Source of the DNA: Pseudomonadota bacterium
Lineage (GTDB): Bacteria; Desulfobacterota; Syntrophia; Syntrophales; JADFWA01
DNA: 8,719 bases
Assembly (NCBI GenBank): GCA_030596145.1
Contig: JAUVKS010000065.1
Coordinates: 1 to 8,719, forward strand
Direction of reading: 5' to 3'
A program made the position numbers and the translations under genes. The notes beneath the pieces are model-generated. The model had not been told where the DNA came from. It did no database searches and worked only from the letters and a program-made list of their open reading frames with translations. This document shows, piece after piece, positions 1-4,957 of this stretch (positions within the stretch are counted from its first letter, which is position 1; each line of letters starts with the position of its first letter).

Positions 1-450
1 AAGCGCCTATCATCGGCATCTGTTCTGGCTGCATTGCAGGCGGGGATTATACACTTTGAGGCTACTCTTGGAGGGCTGGGAGGACAGCCTGCCAATTTCC
101 TGGATGACTGTCCTACAAAGGGCACCGGAGAATACTATTATAAAGATCCCAGATATGTGGGCCTGGTTACACTGGAGGATACACTGGTTCAGATCGACGA
201 GATGGGCATTGAACATGGATATGATGTTGACCGAATTCTGTGGCTCGGCAGGCAGATGGAAAAGACAATTGGACGGAGACTCCGCTCCGAGGCTATAATC
301 AATGGCCGGACTTTAAAGGAAGGGCATATGGAATTTGCCAGACCCGGACTAAAGGAAAGAAAGATAAAATTAGGCGAAGAGCCCGGTCAAAAGATTCCCG
401 GTGACTGGAACCCAAAAGCTGTGTTGCCTGAAAAGTATCGCGGAGGCTAA
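1..450 (+). CDS. HMG-CoA-lyase-like (HMGL/DRE-TIM family) protein, 3' part only
   Basis: The reading frame is open from base 1 to a TAA at 448-450, giving the last 149 residues; the start lies outside the window. Residues 14-30 (AG...FEATLGGLGGQP) match the glycine-rich active-site loop of the HMG-CoA lyase/pyruvate carboxyltransferase TIM-barrel family, and the following LVTLED...EMGIEHGYDVDRIL segment matches the family's C-terminal helices. Family members cleave or form C-C bonds on acyl-CoA or 2-oxo acids with a divalent metal. Unlike true HMG-CoA lyases, the loop cysteine (GLGGCP in the human enzyme) is Gln29, and the metal-ligand Asn of the GN-A-TED motif appears as Leu55. The substrate is therefore uncertain, and HMG-CoA lyase activity should not be assumed. 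The C-terminal tail (from about residue 105) is charged and ends in KYRGG. The next gene starts 13 bases downstream, so the two are probably co-transcribed. Family call is firm; function is not. Confidence 0.8.
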   Translation, partial: KRLSSASVLAALQAGIIHFEATLGGLGGQPANFLDDCPTKGTGEYYYKDPRYVGLVTLEDTLVQIDEMGIEHGYDVDRILWLGRQMEKTIGRRLRSEAIINGRTLKEGHMEFARPGLKERKIKLGEEPGQKIPGDWNPKAVLPEKYRGG

Positions 451-463
451 AGGAGACTCACCA

Positions 464-1231
464 ATGCTCGAAACAGCCAAAACGCCTGAAGATCTTAACC
501 ATGAAGATAAGGCACGTCTTGTTCTTGACATGTTTCACCGTATAATAGTTCATTATGGCCTCTGGTTTGCCGAGATAAAACATCAGGTGGGCATGGAGAA
601 GGCTCTTGAAATACTGGGCAACGCGTCGAAAAGAAGTTATGCTTATCAGATGAAAAGGCTTTCCAGGGTTCTTGGGTTTGAGATGAAGCATGATCTTCCG
701 GCGCCTTTGCTGAAAATGCCGGAGGGATCGGTTCAGGAACTTATGGACAGTGTTGCGTTAAACTGGCTTGCAAATGATGGCATATGGTTTCAGGCAGTAG
801 AATTTACAAGCTGTATGAACGATGCCAAGCGCTGCAATGATTCCTGCTGGGCACATTTTTCTCCATTCGAAGCCTGGTCAATAAAAAAATTTCTTAGCCT
901 TCCTGAAAATTCCGGGCTTGAAGGTTTAAAAAGGGCGCTTAATTTTCGTCTCTACTCCCGCGTTAATACTCAATCCATTATTGATCAAGAGCCGGATAGT
1001 TTTGTATTTCAAATGAATGAGTGCCGGGTTCAGTCAGCACGGAAATTGAAAGGACTTGATGATTATCCGTGCAAATCCGGAGGAATAGTTGAATATACAT
1101 ATTTCGCGAGAGCTGTTGATTCCAGAATCACTACAGAGTGCATAGGCTGTCCGCCTGATGAACATCCTGATGAATGGTATTGCGCCTGGCGTTTTAAAAT
1201 CAACCGGTCAGCCGACAAAGACACAGAGTAG
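464..1231 (+). CDS. cysteine-rich cytosolic protein, DUF6125-like
   Basis: This gene encodes 255 residues. The start chosen is ATG 464, because AGGAGA at 451-456 sits 7 bases upstream; an upstream in-frame ATG at 401 lies inside the preceding gene and has no such site. There is no signal peptide or membrane segment. An N-terminal helical part (residues about 12-75, with HYGLWF) leads to a conserved-looking core (NDGIWFQAVE, then SPFEAW). The C-terminal third carries Cys187, Cys203, a C-x2-C pair at 226/229 (ECIGCPPDEHP) and Cys240 (WYCAWRF). From memory this arrangement resembles DUF6125 proteins, which share features with the L-2-amino-thiazoline-4-carboxylic acid hydrolase-like group. Biochemical function is unknown to me. 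The clustered cysteines could bind a metal or Fe-S centre, which is inference. Position directly after the lyase-like gene suggests a shared pathway. Confidence is high that it is a gene and moderate for the family. Confidence 0.65.
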   Translation: MLETAKTPEDLNHEDKARLVLDMFHRIIVHYGLWFAEIKHQVGMEKALEILGNASKRSYAYQMKRLSRVLGFEMKHDLPAPLLKMPEGSVQELMDSVALNWLANDGIWFQAVEFTSCMNDAKRCNDSCWAHFSPFEAWSIKKFLSLPENSGLEGLKRALNFRLYSRVNTQSIIDQEPDSFVFQMNECRVQSARKLKGLDDYPCKSGGIVEYTYFARAVDSRITTECIGCPPDEHPDEWYCAWRFKINRSADKDTE

Positions 1232-1263
1232 TTACCCTGCCTTCTGTATTCCATATTGTTTAT

Positions 1264-1338
1264 GAAGATAGTGTTTGATATCGCAGCCAGCTTCTCCCGC
1301 GGCCTGTCGAAATCGGGAATATCTTTAATATGCTTCAA
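1264..1338 (-). pseudogene. radC: decayed 5' remnant of a radC-like gene
   Basis: On the minus strand, starting at a TTG at 1338-1336, the frame reads LKHIKDIPDFDRPREKLA. This closely resembles the conserved N-terminus of RadC/JAB-domain proteins (typically IKDIPxxDRPREKL, then about five residues, then LSNxELLA). After REKLA the text AISNTIF could be a shortened continuation of LSNxELLA. Beyond it no RadC sequence (HhH region, JAB metalloprotease motif) follows, and the frame runs antisense into the preceding gene. Intact RadC proteins are usually a little over 200 residues, so only about the first tenth is left. The remnant lies in frame with, and 12 bases beyond, the stop codon of the XRE gene, so both may once have been co-transcribed. 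The match is short, hence only moderate confidence. Confidence 0.5.
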
Positions 1339-1345
1339 GGTTATT

Positions 1346-1370
1346 TCAGGTTATTTTCTGACCTGATTTT
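1346..1370 (+). terminator. weak hairpin with T-run, possible terminator of the left + strand operon
   Basis: TCAGGT (1346-1351) can pair with ACCTGA (1361-1366) around a nine-base loop, and TTTT follows at 1367-1370 in the + direction. It lies about 115 bases after the DUF6125-like stop and overlaps the 3' end of the convergent XRE gene. The stem is short, so it may be incidental. No stronger terminator is visible between the two convergent genes. Confidence 0.25.
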
Positions 1371-1836
1371 CCAACTCAACAATCCCTCGTAATTGTTTTA
1401 TGATTCCCTCTCTTACATTTTTATTTCTTGTCTTGCGAAAGAGTTTCAAGAGAGTTATTTCTTCCCTGTCGAGGGGTTGGAAGGTTTCAATGGACTCTTC
1501 TCCAGCATTATATTTTAAGGCATGGTCTGAAACCTTAAGAGCACTTTTTTTTTCCTCGAAAAAGGTGGTAATATTAATTCCAAGGGCCTCTGAGATCTGT
1601 TGCAATCGCATGACAGAAATCCTGGTTGAGCCCTTCTCGTATTTTTGGATTTGCTGAAAAGAAAGACCTATCCTTTCGGCCAAATCAATCTGAGAAAGAC
1701 CCCAGTTTTTCCTTATCCGTTTAATTTTCAGTCCAATCTTTTTTTCTATCAATCCCTTTTTCCTTTGAGCAGCATTATCCAACTCCTTATTATTTAAGTA
1801 AAAATCCACGCCCAAAGGACGTGGCTTTGATTTCAC
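1351..1836 (-). CDS. XRE-family helix-turn-helix transcriptional regulator
   Basis: This encodes up to 161 residues, starting at GTG 1836 and ending with TAA at 1353-1351. Residues about 33-92 form a Cro/CI-type helix-turn-helix: LKIKRIRKNWGLSQ, DLAERIGLS, FQQIQKYEKG, then LQQISEALGI. The C-terminal part (about 118-161) is helical and charged (LDREEITLLKLFRKTRNKNVREGIIKQLRGIV), a common small dimerisation tail in such regulators. The start is uncertain. GTG 1836 lacks a good ribosome-binding site and its codon lies in a hairpin. TTG 1752 (residue 29) has AGGA-type purines at suitable spacing and gives a more usual XRE N-terminus of 133 residues. An in-frame TGA just upstream limits extension. 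The protein is cytoplasmic and binds DNA; targets are unknown, but it is divergent from the exopolysaccharide operon across a dyad-rich region, so self-regulation or control of that operon is plausible. Confidence 0.85.
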   Translation of the reverse strand: MKSKPRPLGVDFYLNNKELDNAAQRKKGLIEKKIGLKIKRIRKNWGLSQIDLAERIGLSFQQIQKYEKGSTRISVMRLQQISEALGINITTFFEEKKSALKVSDHALKYNAGEESIETFQPLDREEITLLKLFRKTRNKNVREGIIKQLRGIVELENQVRK

Positions 1837-1848
1837 CCCAAAGGGGTG
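1834..1848 (-). promoter_or_regulatory. perfect hairpin containing the GTG start of the XRE gene
   Basis: CACCCCAAAGGGGTG is a perfect six-base-pair dyad with a three-base loop. In the XRE transcript its 3' arm ends with the GTG codon, so folding would hide that start. A related dyad with the same CC-AAA-GG centre, CCACG...CGTGG at 1806-1824, lies 26 bases further into the gene. These could limit translation from GTG, or mark the true 5' leader if translation begins at TTG 1752. Confidence 0.4.
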
Positions 1849-1862
1849 CAGTTTACCTCAAT

Positions 1863-1886
1863 TGGAATGATGGAATAGTGGGATCA
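1863..1886 (+). repeat. three tandem 8-base units, consensus TGGAATRA (left copy)
   Basis: Three consecutive 8-base units fit TGGAATRA with a few changes (TGGAATGA, TGGAATAG and TGGGATCA). The same kind of triplet occurs in opposite orientation at 1963-1986. The two triplets match at 19 of 24 positions when one is reverse-complemented, so they form a long imperfect inverted repeat with a 76-base centre. Confidence 0.5.
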
Positions 1887-1906
1887 AGAGCGGAACATTT
1901 CTTGAT
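1883..1906. promoter_or_regulatory. perfect inverted repeat ATCAAGA-N10-TCTTGAT, candidate operator
   Basis: Seven-base arms at 1883-1889 and 1900-1906 match perfectly around a ten-base spacer. The 24-base span is typical for a dimeric helix-turn-helix protein. The inner edge lies 47 bases upstream of the XRE GTG and about 265 bases upstream of the receiver start, so autoregulation of the XRE gene is the simplest reading. Binding is inference. Confidence 0.45.
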
Positions 1907-1962
1907 TCACAATACCTGACAAACACCCAATTCTAAAAATTAATCTGTTTCCGCCAAACTCA

Positions 1963-1986
1963 TTATTCCAATGTTCCATTATTCCA
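1963..1986 (-). repeat. three tandem 8-base units, consensus TGGAATAA on the - strand (right copy)
   Basis: On the + strand the units are TTATTCCA, ATGTTCCA and TTATTCCA. Read on the minus strand they fit the same TGGAATRA consensus as the left triplet at 1863-1886, in inverted orientation. Similar degenerate TGGAATAA strings may be dispersed elsewhere in the genome; that cannot be tested here. Confidence 0.5.
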
Positions 1987-2120
1987 GCCCCCTTGGCCCT
2001 ATTTACAGGCAGAGCCTAATATCTCTGACCTGGCCCAGAGGACCAAGTTTTCCATGTTGGAATAAATATTTACCATATAAAAAACCGAAAAGTCTAACAA
2101 CCGACGATGGTATTTTTTTC

Positions 2121-2150
2121 TTGCTTTTAATATCCTCTTGGTTGTATTAT
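2121..2150 (+). promoter_or_regulatory. weak sigma70-type promoter candidate for the exopolysaccharide operon
   Basis: TTGCTT (2121-2126) and TATTAT (2145-2150) are separated by 18 bases in an AT-rich stretch. The -10 matches 5 of 6 consensus bases, the -35 only 3 of 6. A start near 2157 would leave a very short leader before the ribosome-binding site GGAGG at 2161-2165. This is a candidate only. Confidence 0.25.
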
Positions 2151-2170
2151 GATTAAAAAAGGAGGACCAT

Positions 2171-2521
2171 ATGAAAAAAAGGATACTTATCGCAGATGAC
2201 GAGGAGGCTATAAGGATTTTACTTGCTATGGCTCTGAAAACTTATGATTACGAGGTTGATATTGTTGAAAATGGGCTTGAGGCGATCAACAATATTTACA
2301 AAAAATCTTATGATTTAATTATCACAGATTATATGATGCCCGAAATGGACGGCCTTGAATTAACCAAAAGGATAAGATCAGAATATCCTTCTATTCCCAT
2401 TCTTATCGTTACCGCCAATGGGCCTGAACATGATTTCCTGGAAAGTGGGGCCACATTATATATCGAGAAACCATTCAGTGTCTTAGAGATACAAAACATA
2501 ATAAAAATGATGCTTAAATAA
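2171..2521 (+). CDS. stand-alone response-regulator receiver protein (CheY-like)
   Basis: This encodes 116 residues, essentially the length of a bare receiver domain. GGAGG at 2161-2165 lies 5 bases before the ATG, a strong translation signal. All receiver hallmarks are present: acidic pair Asp9/Asp10 in IADDEE, phospho-acceptor Asp53 in ITDYMMPEMDG, switch Thr81 in VTAN, and Lys100 followed by Pro in IEKPFS. There is no DNA-binding or enzymatic output domain, so it should act through protein contact after phosphorylation by a histidine kinase, none of which is encoded in the window. It is cytoplasmic. It leads the exopolysaccharide operon, 72 bases before the phosphatase gene, so a role in controlling polymer synthesis or export is a reasonable inference from context. 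Possible partners are an orphan kinase elsewhere or the phosphatase and kinase of this operon. Confidence 0.9.
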   Translation: MKKRILIADDEEAIRILLAMALKTYDYEVDIVENGLEAINNIYKKSYDLIITDYMMPEMDGLELTKRIRSEYPSIPILIVTANGPEHDFLESGATLYIEKPFSVLEIQNIIKMMLK

Positions 2522-2601
2522 AGAAAAATAGACTGATATTTATAGTCATTGCCGGCATGGTTGCATCTCTAGCCGGTATCGGAGGAGGTGAGAATGATTG
2601 A
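2518..2601 (+). other. short hydrophobic reading frame without start codon, possible vestige
   Basis: Between the receiver stop and the phosphatase start, one frame reads KKNRLIFIVIAGMVASLAG followed by IGGGEND and a TGA at 2599-2601. Lysines followed by a hydrophobic run look like a signal peptide or membrane anchor. The frame begins right after a TAA at 2515-2517 and has no ATG, GTG or TTG at its start (the only ATG, 2557, falls inside the hydrophobic run). It resembles the signal-peptide start of the later Wza-like gene (KKRLIFIIL). It may be a decayed signal-peptide coding start or chance. Confidence 0.2.
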
Positions 2602-3415
2602 CCTTCACTGCCACATTCTTCCAGGTATTGATGACGGACCGGAATTACTGGATGAATCTATTGAAATGTGCAGAATAGCTGTAAACGATGGCATATCTAA
2701 GGTGGTCTGCACTCCCCATCATGTGGTCGGGGAATATAATAATAACCGTGAAAAGATAATAAGATGTGTGGAGAAATTACAGGTATCCATAGATAGCGAG
2801 GACATCCCCCTGACCCTGTACCCCGGTTCTGAGATTCGCCTTGACCTCAACCTGGTTGAAAGCATAAAGGCGGGTGAACTTATGACGATGAATGATTCCG
2901 GGCGGCACATTACCCTGGAATTACCCAATGAGGCTCTTCCCCGAAACATAGAAGAGGTTATTTCATCACTCATTTTTGCCGGAATTATCCCCATTATCGC
3001 TCATCCGGAAAAAAATCATGCCATACAAAATGATCCGGAGATAATCTATCAATTAGTACAACTGGGGGCATTAGCCCAATTGACAGCATCCAGCCTCACC
3101 GGGCGTTTAGGGGGCAGGATTGAAAAGTTTTCCGTCTTTCTTCTTGAACATAGGCTGGTCCACATGTTGGTAACAGATGCTCACGCGAGCAGGCGAAGAC
3201 GTCCTGTCCTTTCAGAAGGACTAAAGCGGCTAAAAGAGATCGTTGGTGAAAAGGCCGCCATGGAAATGGTAAAGACGATCCCTGAAAAAATATTGAACGG
3301 AGAAGATATTGATATGGAATTCCCCATACCGCTGGAGAAAAAGTCTATCTGGAAGATAAACTCATTTATATCAAAAGTTTTAAGAAAACATCCGGTTAAC
3401 GCTTTGACACGGTGA
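2594..3415 (+). CDS. PHP-family tyrosine-protein phosphatase, CpsB/CapC (YwqE-like)
   Basis: This encodes 273 residues from ATG 2594. A GTG six bases earlier (2588) is too close to the GGAGGAGGT site at 2581-2589, so the ATG is preferred. The PHP metal-site motifs are all visible: DLHCH (residues 3-7), PGIDDG (10-15), TPHH (40-43), PGSE (77-80), AHPE (136-139) and TDAH (194-197). These supply the His/Asp/Glu ligands of a metal-dependent phosphatase. Family members dephosphorylate the tyrosine tail of bacterial tyrosine kinases that control capsule or exopolysaccharide length; YwqE, CpsB and Myxococcus PhpA are known examples. The expected substrate is the tyrosine cluster of the kinase two genes downstream. 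No signal peptide is present, so it acts in the cytoplasm. The last 25 residues (SIWKINSFISKVLRKHP) look amphipathic and basic, which might hold it near the membrane; that is inference. Confidence 0.9.
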   Translation: MIDLHCHILPGIDDGPELLDESIEMCRIAVNDGISKVVCTPHHVVGEYNNNREKIIRCVEKLQVSIDSEDIPLTLYPGSEIRLDLNLVESIKAGELMTMNDSGRHITLELPNEALPRNIEEVISSLIFAGIIPIIAHPEKNHAIQNDPEIIYQLVQLGALAQLTASSLTGRLGGRIEKFSVFLLEHRLVHMLVTDAHASRRRRPVLSEGLKRLKEIVGEKAAMEMVKTIPEKILNGEDIDMEFPIPLEKKSIWKINSFISKVLRKHPVNALTR

Positions 3416-3471
3416 ACCATAGAGTATAAATGGCGAAAAACCGACTACAAGGGAGGATACAGGTCATCAAG

Positions 3472-4932
3472 ATGAAAAAACGTCTAATTTTTATAATTCT
3501 TTGTGTGTTTTTATTAGGTTTTGTTTTTGCGTGCGCTCACCCGGTAATAAGGAATATCTCGCCGCAGGATAAAAAAGGCACGCGGCTGAAGTGGGATCGG
3601 GAAACCCATAAATGGGTCTTCAAAACAGAACCCCCTGACCGGAAGGCGCCTCGGGAATCCAGACTTCCATCCTTTGCACAGGCGGTCCCCGTCCCTCCTC
3701 TAAAGAAGGAAGCGGATAGACTGATCGAATTGCAAAAACGGGCGCTTACAAAGGAGGACTATCTCCGTGCCAGATTTAAGGGGAAGGAGATTGTTTTGCC
3801 GGAAGACCTTCCGAAAAACGGGGAGATAGAGGTAAAATATAAAATCGGTATAGACGATATTCTCAATATCTACATATGGAAACACGAAGATCTCTCCATG
3901 GATGTTCCGGTTAGATCGGACGGATATGCGTCGCTTCCCCTGATCGGCGATATACACGTGGAAGGTCTGGAGATACCGGAATTCAGGGCACTTATTGAGA
4001 AAAAGTATAACGAGTATATAGAGAATCCTCAGATTACGGTAACATGCAAGATGCCCAACAGCCTGCAGGTGTCTATAGTGGGCGCTGTCGGAAAGCCTGA
4101 AACTTATATCGGGCCCGCCACGATGACCTATATCCTTCGAGGCGACCGCACCCTTCTGTCGATCCTGTCTGTGGTCTCGATAAAGCCCAATGCCGACCTT
4201 GAGGAATCATACATTATTCGAGGCGATAAGATCATCCCTGTAAATCTGAAGGCCCTCCTCGAGGATGGTGATACGAGCCAGAATGTGATACTCCATCCGC
4301 AAGACACCCTGGTAATATCTGAACCCCTCAAAGAGATTATTCTTCTTGGCGAGGTTAAAAGCCCGGGAAGGTATAAGACAAACAGAAAATCGACTGTTCT
4401 CGATGCACTGTCGCGGGCAGGCGGCGTCAACTCGAAAAACGCAAATCTTTATATGGCTTACCTGGCCAGAGATAATGACATACTCCCGATAAACTTCAAG
4501 AGACTTCTCGACTATGGCAACATGAGTCAGAATATACTCCTGAACGACGGCGATGTTATTTACATACCTAACATCAATGAAAACAAGGTCTTTGTGATTG
4601 GTGAGGTTAATGTGCCGGGGGTCAGGTACTTTACCGATCCAATGGATCTGATGGAGGCGATAACTTCCTCCGGGGGATTTCGGACAACCGCCAACCGGTC
4701 TCAGGTTGTCGTGGTTCGGGGGAATCCCCGGAAACCTGATGTTTACGCTGTAAATGTTCTTGAAATGATGAAGGGGAAAAGCCTGGAAAGCTTCTATCTC
4801 GAGAAGGGTGATACCGTCTATGTCGCAAGGACTGCTATCGCAAACTGGAATGTCTTCTTGAGCCACCTGCTTCCGACATTGACATCAACGAGGGTCATAC
4901 AGACCATTCTTAACAGTAGTTGGAACCCCTAA
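3472..4932 (+). CDS. outer-membrane polysaccharide export lipoprotein, Wza/OPX family
   Basis: This encodes 486 residues from ATG 3472. An in-frame ATG at 3430 would add 14 residues before the signal peptide. I prefer 3472 because MKKR plus a hydrophobic run gives a normal lipoprotein signal ending VFA-Cys21, though its ribosome-binding site is weak. Residues about 30-120 are a proline- and charge-rich linker. A Poly_export domain follows (about 121-194: YKIGIDDILNIYIWKHEDLS, then VRSDGYASLPLIG). Next come three SLBB-like segments (about 198-283, 288-366, 372-452), the last two opening with ILLGEVKSPGRY and VFVIGEVNVPGVRY. The final 30 residues, with Trp459, look like the amphipathic helix that lines the outer-membrane pore in E. 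coli Wza. The protein should form the oligomeric export channel docking on the kinase encoded 25 bases downstream. Family assignment is firm; exact start is not. Confidence 0.9.
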   Translation: MKKRLIFIILCVFLLGFVFACAHPVIRNISPQDKKGTRLKWDRETHKWVFKTEPPDRKAPRESRLPSFAQAVPVPPLKKEADRLIELQKRALTKEDYLRARFKGKEIVLPEDLPKNGEIEVKYKIGIDDILNIYIWKHEDLSMDVPVRSDGYASLPLIGDIHVEGLEIPEFRALIEKKYNEYIENPQITVTCKMPNSLQVSIVGAVGKPETYIGPATMTYILRGDRTLLSILSVVSIKPNADLEESYIIRGDKIIPVNLKALLEDGDTSQNVILHPQDTLVISEPLKEIILLGEVKSPGRYKTNRKSTVLDALSRAGGVNSKNANLYMAYLARDNDILPINFKRLLDYGNMSQNILLNDGDVIYIPNINENKVFVIGEVNVPGVRYFTDPMDLMEAITSSGGFRTTANRSQVVVVRGNPRKPDVYAVNVLEMMKGKSLESFYLEKGDTVYVARTAIANWNVFLSHLLPTLTSTRVIQTILNSSWNP

Positions 4933-4957
4933 ACTTTACCCACGGAGCTATTTACAT

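Larger units (their letters stand above)
1837..2170. other. divergent intergenic region, dyad-rich, no convincing gene
   Basis: These 334 bases separate the XRE gene (-) from the receiver gene (+). They hold a triplet of 8-base repeats (1863-1886), a perfect inverted repeat (1883-1906), an oppositely oriented triplet (1963-1986), a small dyad TTCCA-TGT-TGGAA (2050-2062), AT-rich sequence and a weak promoter candidate near the receiver gene. A 61-codon open frame at 1971-2156 begins inside a repeat, has no ribosome-binding site and shows no family likeness, so it is not called. Confidence 0.7.

Noticed and set aside
1863..1986. CRISPR-like repeat pattern
   Set aside because: Units are 8 bases, contiguous and inverted between blocks. 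There are no spacers and no cas genes.
2022..2047. small stem CTCTG...CAGAG and CTTGG/CCAAG pairing in the leader
   Set aside because: Arms of five bases with mismatched extension are expected by chance in a region of this size, and no riboswitch pattern was recognised.
2109..2125. possible sigma54 promoter (GG ... TTGCT) before the receiver gene
   Set aside because: The GG and GC elements are two bases too far apart and the -24 box does not fit TGGCAC.
1971..2156. 61-codon + strand open frame in the intergenic region
   Set aside because: It begins inside the 8-base repeat, has no ribosome-binding site, and its composition is unlike a conserved protein. Most likely chance.
2531..2547. small hairpin GACT...AGTC after the receiver gene as a terminator
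   Set aside because: The stem is only four to five pairs with no T-run, and the operon appears to continue.
4207..4866. 219-residue minus-strand frame
   Set aside because: It lies wholly antisense to the Wza-like gene, has no domain or translation signal, and is explained as a shadow of the coding strand.
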